Positions 37,203 to 46,724 of a stretch of 64,000 nucleotides of DNA are shown one piece after another (position 1 is the first letter of the stretch; every line of letters begins with the position of its first letter). The notes under the pieces are model-generated. The model was not told the DNA's origin. It did not search any database and worked only from the letters and a program-made list of their open reading frames with translations. This DNA is from Burkholderia ambifaria. Its GTDB lineage: Bacteria; Pseudomonadota; Gammaproteobacteria; Burkholderiales; Burkholderiaceae. The position numbers and the translations under genes are program-made. Where the stretch lies: the NCBI RefSeq assembly GCF_001443045.1, contig NZ_LKPJ01000029.1:1-64000 (forward strand), in the 5' to 3' direction.

Positions 37203-37562
37203 TTACTTCTTGAAGACGAGATCGGTCTCTTTGAGCGACTCGATGTAGGCCGCGATGTCCTTCATGTCGCTGACCGACAGGTTCTGGACCTGCGCCTGCA
37301 TGATCGCGTTGTTGCGACCGAGCAGCGGGTTCGTCAGCCCCATCTGGTACTGGCGCATCGCCCACACGAGGTAGTCGGCGTGCTGGCCCGCGAGGCGCGG
37401 ATACTCGGCGTTGATCGGCTTGTTCAGCTGCGCGCCGTGGCAGGCCGCGCAGTTATGCGATTCGACCAGCTCCTTGCCCTTCGTGGTGTCCGCCGCATGC
37501 GCGGTACCGATCGCGAGGCCGGCCGCCAGTGCAACCGCCGCCGTCTTGAATGCGTTGTTCAT
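37203..37562 (-). CDS. Periplasmic class I cytochrome c (second of pair)
   Basis: A 119-residue protein with a signal peptide ending GTAHAAD (about 24). One haem site CAACH lies near residues 38-42, and the distal methionine is probably in the QYQMGLTNPLLGRNN segment. It resembles a half of cytochrome c4 or cytochrome c553. AGGAG precedes ATG 37562. It lies 40 bases downstream of the first cytochrome gene, so both are probably transcribed together and may form a two-haem electron carrier pair for a terminal oxidase. Confidence 0.85.
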   Translation of the reverse strand: MNNAFKTAAVALAAGLAIGTAHAADTTKGKELVESHNCAACHGAQLNKPINAEYPRLAGQHADYLVWAMRQYQMGLTNPLLGRNNAIMQAQVQNLSVSDMKDIAAYIESLKETDLVFKK

Positions 37563-37602
37563 GAATGCTCCTGTCCCGCCGGTCAGATCGGCGGCGCGCG
37601 CT

Positions 37603-37962
37603 TTACTTGTAGGGATTGTCCTTCGTGTCGGCCTTCTGGGCGGCATAGTAGGCCGCCAGATCCGCGATGTCCTGGTCCGTCAGCGAACCGGCGATCGCAT
37701 TCATCGACGGGAAGTGACGATCCTTCTTGCGGTAGGCCTTCAGCGCGTTCTCGAGGTATTGCTGGTTCTGGCCGCCGAGGACGGGCACCCGGTAGACCTC
37801 CGGGTACGCCGCGCGGTAATCCTGGATGCCGTGGCAACCGATGCACATGGCGGCCTTGCTTGCCCCGTCCTTCGGGTTGCCGACCACACCGGCCGCCTGC
37901 GCGCTGCCCGCGAGCGCCACGAGCGCTGCGACAACGACGTGTTTGCCGACGAATTTGTTCAT
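37603..37962 (-). CDS. Periplasmic class I cytochrome c (first of pair)
   Basis: A 119-residue protein with a signal peptide ending GSAQAAG (about 24). The haem-binding CIGCH is near residues 40-44, and LGGQNQQYLENALKAY (about 63-78) is shared with cytochrome c4-like domains. It is clearly related in length and layout to the next gene, suggesting an old tandem duplication or the two halves of a c4-type dihaem protein encoded separately. Confidence 0.85.
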   Translation of the reverse strand: MNKFVGKHVVVAALVALAGSAQAAGVVGNPKDGASKAAMCIGCHGIQDYRAAYPEVYRVPVLGGQNQQYLENALKAYRKKDRHFPSMNAIAGSLTDQDIADLAAYYAAQKADTKDNPYK

Positions 37963-38169
37963 AGCTCTTGTAACCTAGCTTGAGGGGAAACTGGCGCCGA
38001 AGCGGCAACGGCCCGCGCCGTTTTGCTTATCGGATCGCCACGCAGGCCAAAAAAAACGGCCAGATTGTACCGCGTCGGCGGGGAATGCGTCCATATGGCG
38101 CCCCGGTCCGCCCCGCCGCAGCCCCGCAACGATACGTGGCCCCGGTCCAACCGGACAGCCCTTCTGACT

Positions 38170-38175
38170 TATACT
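38170..38175 (+). promoter_or_regulatory. -10 box (TATACT) for the MoxR-VWA unit
   Basis: GACTTATACTGGG lies 31 bases before the MoxR ATG in the 244-bp divergent region with the cytochrome genes. TTCTGA upstream is too close to serve as -35; the -35 element is weak. Confidence 0.4.
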
Positions 38176-38206
38176 GGGTTTTTTTGCGATTAAGAAGAGC
38201 GCCGCC

Positions 38207-39049
38207 ATGCGTTTCGAAGGATCCTCGCACTACGTCGCCACCGACGACCTGAAGCTCGCGGTCAACGCCGCGCTGACGCTGCAACGCCCGCTGCTGATCA
38301 AGGGCGAGCCCGGCACCGGCAAGACCATGCTCGCCGAGGAAGTGGCCGCCGCGCTCGACATGCCGCTGTTGCAGTGGCACATCAAGTCGACGACGAAGGC
38401 GCAGCAGGGCCTGTACGAATACGACGCGGTATCGCGGCTGCGCGACTCGCAGCTCGGCGACGAGCGCGTGAAGGACATCTCGAACTACATCGTGAAAGGC
38501 GTGCTGTGGCAGGCGTTCGACGCCGAGCGCCCGAGCGTGCTGCTGATCGACGAGATCGACAAGGCCGACATCGAATTCCCGAACGACCTGCTGCGCGAGC
38601 TCGACCGGATGGAATTCCACGTGTACGAGACGCGCGAGACCGTGCGCGCGAAGCACCGCCCGCTCGTGATCATCACGTCGAACAACGAGAAGGAACTGCC
38701 CGACGCGTTCCTGCGCCGCTGCTTCTTCCACTACATCCAGTTCCCCGATGCGTCGACGATGCAGAAGATCGTCGATGTCCACTTCCCGAACATCCGCGAG
38801 GAACTGCTGCACGCGGCGCTCCAGAGTTTCTTCGAGTTGCGCGGCGTGTCGGGGCTGAAGAAGAAGCCGTCGACGTCCGAGCTGCTCGACTGGCTGAAGC
38901 TGCTGCTCGCCGAAAACATCCCGGCCGACGCGCTGCGCGGCGCCGACGCGAAGCAGATCGTGCCGCCGCTCGCGGGCGCGCTGCTGAAGAACGAGCAGGA
39001 CCTGAGCCTGCTCGAGCGGCTCGTCTACATGAACCGGCACAACCGGTAA
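38207..39049 (+). CDS. MoxR-family AAA+ ATPase
   Basis: A 280-residue AAA+ ATPase. Walker A is GEPGTGKT (about residues 32-39), Walker B LLIDEIDKAD (about 113-122), sensor 1 IITSNNEKELPDAFLRRC (about 150-167, including the Arg finger). MoxR ATPases act as chaperones that help insert cofactors or assemble complexes, together with VWA proteins. The VWA gene starts 21 bases downstream. Subfamily resembles the CoxD/YeaC-type ATPases; the client is unknown. Confidence 0.88.
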   Translation: MRFEGSSHYVATDDLKLAVNAALTLQRPLLIKGEPGTGKTMLAEEVAAALDMPLLQWHIKSTTKAQQGLYEYDAVSRLRDSQLGDERVKDISNYIVKGVLWQAFDAERPSVLLIDEIDKADIEFPNDLLRELDRMEFHVYETRETVRAKHRPLVIITSNNEKELPDAFLRRCFFHYIQFPDASTMQKIVDVHFPNIREELLHAALQSFFELRGVSGLKKKPSTSELLDWLKLLLAENIPADALRGADAKQIVPPLAGALLKNEQDLSLLERLVYMNRHNR

Positions 39050-39070
39050 TCCACCCGCGAAGGCCCGGCC

Positions 39071-40246
39071 ATGCTGCTCAATTTCTTCTACGCGCTGCGC
39101 GCAGCCAAGCTGCCCGTCTCGGTGAAGGAATACCTGACGCTGCTCGAATCGCTGAAAGCCGGGCTGATCTCGCCGTCGATCGACGCGTTCTACTTCCTCG
39201 CGCGAATGACGCTCGTCAAGGACGAGCAGTACTTCGACAAGTTCGACCAGGCGTTCGGCGCGTATTTCCACGGCGTGTCCGCGCTGCCGTCCGATGCGTT
39301 CGACCTTCCGCTCGACTGGCTCGAGAAGCGCCTCGAGCGCGAGCTGTCGCCGGAAGAAAAGGCGCAGATCGAAGCGATGGGCGGGCTCGACAAGCTGATG
39401 GAGCGCCTGAAGGAACTGCTCGACGAGCAGAAGGAACGCCACGAAGGCGGCAACAAGTGGATCGGCACCGGCGGCACGTCGCCGTTCGGGCACGGCGGCT
39501 ACAACCCCGAGGGCATGCGCATCGGCGGCCCGTCGAACGGCAACCGCACCGCGGTCAAGGTGTGGGAAGCGCGCGCGTACCGCGACTACGACGATTCGGT
39601 CGAGATCGGCACGCGCAACATCAAGGTCGCCTTGCGGCGCCTGCGCCGCTTCGCGCGCGAAGGCGCGGCCGAGGAGCTCGACCTGCCCGGCACGATCCGC
39701 AGCACGGCCGCGAACGCCGGCTGGCTCGACCTGCGGATGGTGCCCGAGCGCCACAACAACGTGAAGGTGCTGATGCTGCTCGACGTCGGCGGCTCGATGG
39801 ACGACCATATCAAGCGCACCGAGGAACTGTTCTCGGCCGCGAAGGCCGAGTTCAAGCACCTCGAGTTCTACTACTTCCACAACTGTGTGTACGACCACCT
39901 GTGGAAGAACAACCGCCGCCGTCACGCGGAGCGCACCGCGACGTGGGACGTGCTGCACAAGTTCACGCCCGACTACAAGCTGATCTTCGTCGGCGACGCG
40001 ACGATGAGCCCGTACGAGGTGCTGCAGCCTGGCGGCTCGGTCGAATACAACAACCCGGAAGCCGGCGCCGTATGGCTGCGCCGCCTCGCCGACCAGTTCC
40101 CCCACCATGCCTGGCTGAACCCCGAGCCCGAGCGGCTATGGGAATACCGGCAATCGGTCGCGGTGATCCGCGACCTGCTCGGCCAGCGCATGTATCCGCT
40201 GACGCTCGCGGGCCTCGAAACCGCGATGCGCGCACTCAGCAAGTAA
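39071..40246 (+). CDS. VWA-domain protein (CoxE-like), partner of MoxR
   Basis: A 391-residue protein. The N-terminal half (about 1-210) is the alpha-helical CoxE-type region. The VWA domain follows near 230-385, with a MIDAS reading DVGGSMDD (about 238-245) instead of DxSxS, a variation usual in this subfamily. VGDATMSPYE later in the domain carries another conserved acidic site. It lies 21 bases after the MoxR gene, the standard two-gene chaperone unit. Confidence 0.87.
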   Translation: MLLNFFYALRAAKLPVSVKEYLTLLESLKAGLISPSIDAFYFLARMTLVKDEQYFDKFDQAFGAYFHGVSALPSDAFDLPLDWLEKRLERELSPEEKAQIEAMGGLDKLMERLKELLDEQKERHEGGNKWIGTGGTSPFGHGGYNPEGMRIGGPSNGNRTAVKVWEARAYRDYDDSVEIGTRNIKVALRRLRRFAREGAAEELDLPGTIRSTAANAGWLDLRMVPERHNNVKVLMLLDVGGSMDDHIKRTEELFSAAKAEFKHLEFYYFHNCVYDHLWKNNRRRHAERTATWDVLHKFTPDYKLIFVGDATMSPYEVLQPGGSVEYNNPEAGAVWLRRLADQFPHHAWLNPEPERLWEYRQSVAVIRDLLGQRMYPLTLAGLETAMRALSK

Positions 40247-40266
40247 CGAACCCACCCTGCAGACAC

Positions 40267-40290
40267 GAAGGCCGCGTCCGAGCGGCCTTC
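40267..40290 (+). terminator. Inverted repeat after the VWA gene
   Basis: GAAGGCCGC pairs with GCGGCCTTC around a six-base loop, 20 bases past the VWA stop and 13 bases before the BenE-type ATG. No T-run follows; it may attenuate or stabilise the transcript. Confidence 0.4.
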
Positions 40291-40302
40291 CCCGGAGATA
40301 GC

Positions 40303-41514
40303 ATGAACCCTTCGCCCACCGCGAGCGCTGGCCGCGCCGGCGGCCGCCGCTTTTTCACCGATACCTCCGTCTCCGCGCTCGTCGCCGGCTTCGTCGCGAT
40401 GATGACGGGCTACACGAGCTCGCTCGTGCTGATGTTTCAGGCCGGCCGCGCCGCGCACCTGACCGATGCGCAGATCTCGTCGTGGATCTGGGCGCTGTCG
40501 ATCGGCATGGCATTGACGACGATCGGCCTGTCGCTGCGCTTTCGCGCACCGGTCGTGGTCGCCTGGTCGACGCCCGGCGCCGCGCTGCTGATCGCGTCGC
40601 TGCCCGGCGTGCCGTATGCCGAGGCGATCGGCGCGTTCGTCGTGTGCGCGCTGCTGCTGACGGCCGTCGGCGTGAGCGGGCTGTTCGACACGCTGATGCG
40701 GCGCATTCCGGCCGGCATCGCGGCCGCGTTGCTCGCGGGCATCCTGTTCGAGATCGGCATCGAGATCTTCCGCGCCGCGCAGTTCCAGACCGCGCTCGTG
40801 CTCGCGATGTTCTTCACGTATCTGATCGTCAAGCGGCTCGCACCGCGCTATGCGATCGTCACGACGCTGATCGTCGGCACCGCGGTGGCCGGCGGCCTCG
40901 GCCTGCTCGACTTCAGCCGCTTCCACATCGCGCTCGCGCAACCGGTGTTCACGATGCCCGCGTTCTCGATCGCATCGATCGTCAGCATCGGCATCCCGCT
41001 GTTCGTCGTCGCGATGGCGTCGCAGAACGTGCCGGGCATCGCGGTGCTGCGCGCGGACGGCTATTCGACGCCGTCGTCGCCGCTGATCGCGACCACCGGC
41101 CTCGCATCGCTGCTGCTCGCACCGTTCGGTTCGCACGGCGTGAACCTCGCGGCGATCACCGCCGCGATCTGCACGGGCCCCGAAGCGCACGAGGATCACG
41201 CGAAGCGCTACACGGCCGCCGTGTGGTGCGGCACGTTCTATTTGATCGCCGGAATCTTCGGCGCGACGATCGCCGCGCTGTTCGCGGCGCTGCCGAAGGC
41301 GCTCGTCGTGTCGGTCGCCGCGCTCGCGCTGTTCGGCTCGATCATGAGCGGGCTTGCGAACGCGATGCAGGACGTGAAGCAGCGCGAAGCCGCGCTCGTC
41401 ACGTTCATGGTCACCGCATCGGGACTCACGCTGCTGTCGATCGGCTCGGCGTTCTGGGGGCTCGTCGCGGGGATCGTCACGCAGGTGATCCTGAATGCAC
41501 GGCGGCCCGCGTGA
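40303..41514 (+). CDS. BenE-family benzoate/proton symporter-like protein
   Basis: A 403-residue polytopic inner-membrane protein with about twelve segments. BenE family marks are AWSTPGAALLIAS (about 87-99), the repeated G-rich helices, GIPLFVVAMASQNVPGIAVLR (quoted in part, about 229-249) and PFGSHGVNLAAITAAICTG (about 267-285). Benzoate is the known substrate of E. coli/Acinetobacter BenE, but no benzoate catabolic gene is nearby, so the substrate here is open. CCGGAGATAGC precedes ATG 40303. Confidence 0.82.
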   Translation: MNPSPTASAGRAGGRRFFTDTSVSALVAGFVAMMTGYTSSLVLMFQAGRAAHLTDAQISSWIWALSIGMALTTIGLSLRFRAPVVVAWSTPGAALLIASLPGVPYAEAIGAFVVCALLLTAVGVSGLFDTLMRRIPAGIAAALLAGILFEIGIEIFRAAQFQTALVLAMFFTYLIVKRLAPRYAIVTTLIVGTAVAGGLGLLDFSRFHIALAQPVFTMPAFSIASIVSIGIPLFVVAMASQNVPGIAVLRADGYSTPSSPLIATTGLASLLLAPFGSHGVNLAAITAAICTGPEAHEDHAKRYTAAVWCGTFYLIAGIFGATIAALFAALPKALVVSVAALALFGSIMSGLANAMQDVKQREAALVTFMVTASGLTLLSIGSAFWGLVAGIVTQVILNARRPA

Positions 41515-41682
41515 CGCGGCGCGCCGACCACCGCGACGCACGTCGGGCATGCCAAAACGTGCGCGACACGAATCGGGCCTAAAATGATGGATCGGAGGCG
41601 GCACCCGGTGCCGCCTCGCTTCGCCGCCGCGCTCGCGCGGCCCGTGAGAACCCGGCGCCCCGCGCCCTTCTTCCGAATCGCC

Positions 41683-42636
41683 ATGACTACCGCACTCGAC
41701 CAGCTGAAGCAGTACACGACCGTCGTCGCCGACACGGGCGATTTCCAGCAGCTTGCGCAATACAAGCCGCAGGACGCGACCACGAACCCGTCGCTGATCC
41801 TGAAGGCCGTCCAGAAGGACGCGTACAAGCCGATCCTCGAGAAAACCGTCCGCGATCACCGCAACGAAAGCACCGATTTCATCATCGACCGCCTGCTGAT
41901 CGCATTCGGCACCGAGATCCTGAAGCTGATCCCGGGCCGCGTGTCGACCGAGGTCGACGCGCGCCTGTCGTTCGACACGCAGCGCTCGATCGACAAGGGT
42001 CGCGAACTCATCAAGCTGTACGAAGCCGCCGGCATCGGCCGCGAGCGCATCCTGATCAAGCTCGCGTCGACGTGGGAAGGCATTCGCGCGGCCGAAGTGC
42101 TGCAGAAGGAAGGGATCAAGTGCAACATGACCCTGCTTTTCTCGCTCGTGCAGGCCGCCGCGTGCGCGGAAGCCGGCGCGCAGCTGATCTCGCCGTTCGT
42201 CGGCCGCATCTACGACTGGTACAAGAAGCAGGCCGGCGCCGATTGGGATGAAGCGAAGAACGGCGGCGCGAACGACCCGGGCGTGGAGTCGGTGCGCCGC
42301 ATCTACACGTACTACAAGACGTTCGGCTACAAGACCGAAGTGATGGGCGCGAGCTTCCGCACGACGAGCCAGATCACCGAGCTCGCGGGCTGCGACCTGC
42401 TGACGATCAGCCCCGACCTGCTGCAGAAGCTGCACAACAGCAACGACACGGTCGAGCGCAAGCTGTCGCCGGACGCGCTGCACGACAAGCCGGCCGAGCG
42501 CGTCGCGATCGACGAGGCGTCGTTCCGCTTCCAGCTGAACGACGAGGCGATGGCGACGGAAAAACTGTCCGAAGGCATCCGCGTGTTCGCCGCCGATGCG
42601 GTAAAGCTCGAGAAGCTGATCGACGCGCTGCGCTGA
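41683..42636 (+). CDS. tal: Transaldolase
   Basis: A 317-residue TalB-type transaldolase of the non-oxidative pentose phosphate pathway. The Schiff-base lysine is in RILIKLAST at about residue 126. ATTNPSLI (about 32-39) and MGASFR near residue 223 are other conserved active-site segments. ATG 41683 gives [11 protein letters not shown]; the upstream frame to 41584 is not conserved-looking and contains the TAAAAT -10 region at about 41580. A strong terminator follows. Confidence 0.96.
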   Translation: MTTALDQLKQYTTVVADTGDFQQLAQYKPQDATTNPSLILKAVQKDAYKPILEKTVRDHRNESTDFIIDRLLIAFGTEILKLIPGRVSTEVDARLSFDTQRSIDKGRELIKLYEAAGIGRERILIKLASTWEGIRAAEVLQKEGIKCNMTLLFSLVQAAACAEAGAQLISPFVGRIYDWYKKQAGADWDEAKNGGANDPGVESVRRIYTYYKTFGYKTEVMGASFRTTSQITELAGCDLLTISPDLLQKLHNSNDTVERKLSPDALHDKPAERVAIDEASFRFQLNDEAMATEKLSEGIRVFAADAVKLEKLIDALR

Positions 42637-42707
42637 GCCGCACTGCACGTCGGCGCTGTCAGTTGAACTGTCAGCAAGCCTGACAACAGCCGTCAGCAAG
42701 CGCTGCG

Positions 42708-42747
42708 AACGGCCGCGAACAACGTGTTCGCGGCCGTTTTATTTTTC
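42708..42747 (+). terminator. Rho-independent terminator after tal
   Basis: AACGGCCGCGAAC (42708-42720) pairs perfectly with GTTCGCGGCCGTT (42726-42738), loop AACGT, then TTATTTTTC. Confidence 0.9.
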
Positions 42748-42881
42748 ATTCCATCGTCAGGCGCGCACACTACAATCCACGTCACGAGTGCGCCGGCCGC
42801 ATCCTGGTGCGCTCTTCCCGGTCAATCTTGGAAGTACCCGCGCCGGCACCGACACGCCGGCCCGGTCAACAGGAGACAACG

Positions 42882-43337
42882 ATGCAAGTCCAACCGTATC
42901 TGACGTTCTACGGCCGCGCGGAAGAAGCCCTTCAGTTCTACGAAAAGGCGCTCGGCGCGAAGACGATGTTCAAGATGCATTTCAAGGATGCGCCGCCGAA
43001 TCCCGATTACCCGATGACGCCGGAGATGGCCGACAAGGTGATGCATGCGAGCTTCACGATCGGCGACTCGATGATCATGTGCTCGGACGGCGACTGCAGC
43101 CAGCCAGGCGGCGGCACGCACGCCGGCTATTCGCTGTCGCTGAACCCGGCGACGGTCGAGGAAGGCCGGAAGCTGTTCGATGCGCTCGCCGACGGCGGCG
43201 AAGTGACGATGCCGTTCGGCAAGACGTTCTGGGCGCTCGGCTTCGGGATGGCGAAGGATCGCTTCGGCGTGCACTGGATGGTCAACGTCGAGGATCTGTC
43301 GCAGCGCGAGGATCTCGCCAAACGCGCACAGGGCTGA
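42882..43337 (+). CDS. VOC-fold (PhnB/glyoxalase-like) protein
   Basis: A 151-residue single-domain protein of the PhnB/3-demethylubiquinone-methyltransferase-like VOC family. It starts QPYLTFYGRAEEALQFYEKALGAK and ends FGMAKDRFGVHWMVN (both typical; first quoted in part). These small dimeric VOC proteins may bind metal and small electrophiles, but the substrate is unknown. AGGAGA precedes ATG 42882 and TACAAT at 42771-42776 is a good -10 box. Confidence 0.85.
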   Translation: MQVQPYLTFYGRAEEALQFYEKALGAKTMFKMHFKDAPPNPDYPMTPEMADKVMHASFTIGDSMIMCSDGDCSQPGGGTHAGYSLSLNPATVEEGRKLFDALADGGEVTMPFGKTFWALGFGMAKDRFGVHWMVNVEDLSQREDLAKRAQG

Positions 43338-43351
43338 CGCCAGCGAAAACG

Positions 43352-43384
43352 CCCGCCGCTTCGCAGCGGCGGGTGTTGTTGTTG
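43352..43384. terminator. Bidirectional terminator between the VOC and symporter genes
   Basis: CCCGCCGCT (43352-43360) pairs with AGCGGCGGG (43365-43373) around TCGC. TGTTGTTGTTG follows on the plus strand and GCGTTTTC on the minus strand. Confidence 0.75.
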
Positions 43385-43420
43385 TGGCGCGATGCGCGGC
43401 CCGCGGCCGCGCCGCCCGTA

Positions 43421-44971
43421 TCAGCCCTCAACGACGTCGAGATAGTCTTCCGGCCGCGTGCGGTCCTCCGCATGCGCCATGCCCATCGCGCGCACCAGCA
43501 CGCTCACCACCACCGCCACCACCAGGTTCACGACCAGCGACCACACGGCCGCGTAGCCGGGAATCGCGACACCGAACAGGTGGATCGTGAAGATCGAGCT
43601 GGCCAGCTTCAGCGAGATCGCCATCCACGTACCGCACACGATGCCGGCCGCCCAGCCCGCCAGCAGGCCGCGATGGTCGAGCACGCGCGTGTACAGGCCG
43701 AGCACGATCGCGGGCAGCGTCTGGATGATCCAGATCCCGCCCAGCAGCTGCAGCTGGATCGCGTAGGTCAGCGGCAGCCCGAGGATGAACGCGACCGCGC
43801 CGACCTTCACGATCAGCGACACGAGCTTCGCGACGTGCGTCTCCTGGTCGTGCGACATGTTGCGGTTCACGAACTCGCGGTGGATGTTGCGCGTGTACAG
43901 GTTCGCGGCCGCGATCGACATGATCGCCGCCGGCACCAGCGCGCCGATGCCGATCGCCGCGAACGCGACGCCGACGAACCACGACGGGAAGTACTCGAGG
44001 AACAGCGCGGGCACCGCGAAGTTCGGGCCGAACGCCTTGAAGTACGGCGCGTACTGCGGCATGTCCTTCACGCCCGAGGCGAGCGCCATGTAGCCGAGCA
44101 GCGCAAGCAGGCCGAGCACGAACGAGTACGCGGGCAGCATCGCCATGTTGCGGCGGATCGAGTTGCCGGACGACGACGACAGGATCGCCGTCACCGAGTG
44201 CGGATACAGGAACAGCGCGAGCGCCGAGCCGATCGCGAGCGTCGCATACGCGCTGTAGCCGTTCAGGCTCATCGCGTCGGGCGCCTTCAGCAGCAGCTTC
44301 GCGGGCGGCACGCTCGCGAAGATGTGCCCGAAGCCGCCGAGCTTCGCCGGGATCACGATGACCGCCGCGGCAATCGTGATGTAGATCAGGATGTCCTTGA
44401 CGATCGCGATCATCGCGGGCGCGCGCAGGCCCGACGTGTACGTGTACGCGGCGAGGATCGCGAACGCGATGATGAGCGGCAGGTCGCCGACGAAGCCGGT
44501 CGTGTCGAAGCCGAGCGCGCCGATCACGACTTCGATACCGACGAGCTGCAGCGCGATGTACGGCATCGTCGCGAGGATGCCCGTCACCGCGATCGCGAGC
44601 GCGAGCATCCGGCTGCCGTAGCGCGCGTTCACGAAGTCGGCGGCCGTCACGTAGCCGTGCCGCTTCGCGATGCTCCACAGTTTCGGGAACACGACGAACG
44701 CGAACGGATAGATCAGGATCGTGTAAGGCAGCGCGAAGAAGCCCATCGCGCCGGCGCCGAACACGAGCGCGGGCACCGCGACGAACGTATAGGCCGTATA
44801 GAGATCGCCGCCGAGCAGGAACCACGTGACGATCGTGCCGAAGCGGCGTCCGCCGAGGCCCCATTCGTCGAGATGGGCGAGATCGCCGCGCCGCCAGTTC
44901 GCGGCCAGAAAACCGATGATCGTGACGCCGATGAACAGCAGGACGAAGACGAAGGTTGCGCCGAGATTCAT
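43421..44971 (-). CDS. Sodium:solute symporter family protein
   Basis: A 516-residue protein of the SSF (LeuT-fold) family with about thirteen membrane segments. It begins MNLGATFVFVLLFIG. It carries the SSF signature region GLRAPAMIAIVKDILIY (about 193-209), the Na2-site-like stretch AILSSSSGNSIRRN (about 265-278) and GVAFAAIGIGALVPAAIMSIAAANL (quoted in part). The substrate is probably a monocarboxylate or amino acid. AAGGAGG lies seven bases before the ATG, and the gene overlaps the upstream DUF3311 gene by four bases (ATGA), the usual two-component arrangement. Confidence 0.9.
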   Translation of the reverse strand: MNLGATFVFVLLFIGVTIIGFLAANWRRGDLAHLDEWGLGGRRFGTIVTWFLLGGDLYTAYTFVAVPALVFGAGAMGFFALPYTILIYPFAFVVFPKLWSIAKRHGYVTAADFVNARYGSRMLALAIAVTGILATMPYIALQLVGIEVVIGALGFDTTGFVGDLPLIIAFAILAAYTYTSGLRAPAMIAIVKDILIYITIAAAVIVIPAKLGGFGHIFASVPPAKLLLKAPDAMSLNGYSAYATLAIGSALALFLYPHSVTAILSSSSGNSIRRNMAMLPAYSFVLGLLALLGYMALASGVKDMPQYAPYFKAFGPNFAVPALFLEYFPSWFVGVAFAAIGIGALVPAAIMSIAAANLYTRNIHREFVNRNMSHDQETHVAKLVSLIVKVGAVAFILGLPLTYAIQLQLLGGIWIIQTLPAIVLGLYTRVLDHRGLLAGWAAGIVCGTWMAISLKLASSIFTIHLFGVAIPGYAAVWSLVVNLVVAVVVSVLVRAMGMAHAEDRTRPEDYLDVVEG

Positions 44972-45210
44972 CGCGCACCTCCTTGCGGGCCGCTCGCCTT
45001 CCACGCGTTCCTGGTCTTGAAGTACACGAACGCGGTAATCACCGCGCTGATGAAGACCCACAGCAGCTGGTACCAGTAGAAAAACGGAAAACCGAACAAC
45101 TGCGGTTCGATCTTGCTGTACGACGGTACCCAGACCATCGCGATCAGCGGCAGTACCAGTAGCCAGAGCCAGCGCTTGGCGGCTCGGTTGGCGTCGGCAT
45201 CGTGAGCCAT
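44968..45210 (-). CDS. DUF3311-family small membrane protein
   Basis: An 80-residue protein with two hydrophobic helices (WLWLLVLPLIAMVWVPSY and FYWYQLLWVFISAVITAFVYF, second quoted in part) and DUF3311 features. Such proteins accompany SSF symporters, much as YhjB/ActP partners do, and may help their assembly. AGAGGAGA precedes ATG 45210. The stop overlaps the symporter start. Confidence 0.85.
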   Translation of the reverse strand: MAHDADANRAAKRWLWLLVLPLIAMVWVPSYSKIEPQLFGFPFFYWYQLLWVFISAVITAFVYFKTRNAWKASGPQGGAR

Positions 45211-45407
45211 GACGTCTCCTCTTGTTTCCCGGTTATCGATCTTGTTGAGCGGGTACGGCACCGAGAGGAGCGCAAAACGGGTAGGCTGCGGCTCCCCTGG
45301 CTTCGCGCCAGTATAGGAGCCGCGAGCGCGCGGTCAAGCGGGGGCGAACCCGAGGTGATCCGCCCCCAGTCGCGCGGTTGCACCGGCATGCGGCCGGCGC
45401 ATGAGCG

Positions 45408-46325
45408 TCAGATCGCGAACGCGGATTCGCGTGCGCCCGTCGTTTCTTTCAAAGCTTTCACCCACTTGCGCGCGGGCAGCTTCAGCGTGTCCTCGATCAG
45501 CTTCGCGCGTGCTTCCAGCTGCGCGAACGACACGTCGAGCGCGGGGCCCGAGAACGCGATCGCGATCCGGTTGCCGTCGTGCACTTCCGGCAGCGCGATC
45601 ACGCGATGATCGAATGCCGCGTTCAGGTGCTTCATGTTGCGCACGAAGCTCGGATGGTCGCCGAACAGGTTGATCGTCGCGATGCCCGCGTCGGCGAGGC
45701 AGCCGCGCACCGCGCGGTAGAACGCGACGCTGTCGAGCACCGGGCCGCGCGCGGTCGCGTCGTACAGGTCGATCTGCAGCGCGCCCGTGGTGCCGCGATT
45801 GGCCGGATCGTTGACGAAATCCCATGCGTCGGCTTCGTGCACGACGAGGCGGTCGTCATCGGGCGGCAGCGCGAACATCGTGCGCGCCGCGACGATCACG
45901 GCCGGATTCAGTTCGACGGCCTCGACCTTCGCGTGCGGCAGGAAGCGGTGCGAGAACTTGGTCAGCGCGCCGGTGCCGAGGCCGAGCTGGACGATCCGCT
46001 TCGGCGTTTCGAGGAACAGCAGCCACGCCATCATCTGCTGCGCGTATTCGAGTTCGATGGCGAGCGGCTTCGAGATCCGCATTGCGCCCTGCACCCATTC
46101 GGTACCGAAGTGCAGGAAACGCACGCCGCGCTCTTCCGAGAACGTGACGGGCGCGAAGCGCGGCTTGCGCGGCGCGTCGAGGACGGGCACGTCGTCGTGT
46201 TCGTCGATCTCCGGGCGGCGCTTCACGCGCGGCGGCTGGAGCTTGTCGGAACCGTTGTAGGCGGACGCCTTGCGTTGCTTGAACGCGCGCGCCTCGGCGG
46301 ATGCGCGCTTGATGAGTCGGGTCAT
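45408..46325 (-). CDS. Spermidine-synthase-like methyltransferase-fold protein
   Basis: A 305-residue protein. After a basic N-terminus (about 1-60), the Rossmann-type domain contains VQLGLGTGALTKF (about 123-135) as the nucleotide/AdoMet-type loop, VEAVELNPAVI (about 146-156), and DAWDFV then LQIDLYDATARGP (about 190-202) as in polyamine aminopropyltransferase-like proteins. The classic spermidine-synthase GGGDG is replaced by GLGTG, so the activity may be different. ATG 46325 (MTRLIKRAS) is used rather than the earlier frame start. Confidence 0.75.
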   Translation of the reverse strand: MTRLIKRASAEARAFKQRKASAYNGSDKLQPPRVKRRPEIDEHDDVPVLDAPRKPRFAPVTFSEERGVRFLHFGTEWVQGAMRISKPLAIELEYAQQMMAWLLFLETPKRIVQLGLGTGALTKFSHRFLPHAKVEAVELNPAVIVAARTMFALPPDDDRLVVHEADAWDFVNDPANRGTTGALQIDLYDATARGPVLDSVAFYRAVRGCLADAGIATINLFGDHPSFVRNMKHLNAAFDHRVIALPEVHDGNRIAIAFSGPALDVSFAQLEARAKLIEDTLKLPARKWVKALKETTGARESAFAI

Positions 46326-46469
46326 GATTGAATCTCGCTGGGTAATGCTGGATGAGCGGACGAGAGGATAGCATTGGTGGAGGGCCGGCCATGACGGGCC
46401 CACTCGCGCTCATGCATGACGCCCCATCCCGTTGGCACTACGCTACATCCAGCAATCGATGGAGGGCAC

Positions 46470-46724
46470 ATGACCGCGAACGACAGGAAGATCTGGTTTC
46501 CGGCAAAGCGCTACGGATGGGGATGGGGTTTGCCGGTCGCATGGCAGGGGTGGATCGTGTTGCTCCTGTTCGCGATCGGGATCGTCGTCGCCGCATGGAT
46601 TCTGCCGCCGCAACGATCGCCGCTTGCATACGGCGCCTGCATCGTGGTGCTGGTCGCGCTGCTGACCGCCGTTTGCTGGCTCAAGGGCGAGAAGCCTCGG
46701 TGGAGATGGGGCAAGGACGATTGA
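46470..46724 (+). CDS. Small two-helix membrane protein
   Basis: An 84-residue protein: a hydrophilic start with the aromatic WFPAKRYGWGWGLPVAWQGW, then two hydrophobic helices (about 28-46 and 53-70) and a charged C-terminus WRWGKDD. GGAGG seven bases before ATG 46470 supports the start. The same type of short protein is widespread in proteobacteria without a known role. It stands alone between divergent and unrelated neighbours. Confidence 0.7.
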   Translation: MTANDRKIWFPAKRYGWGWGLPVAWQGWIVLLLFAIGIVVAAWILPPQRSPLAYGACIVVLVALLTAVCWLKGEKPRWRWGKDD

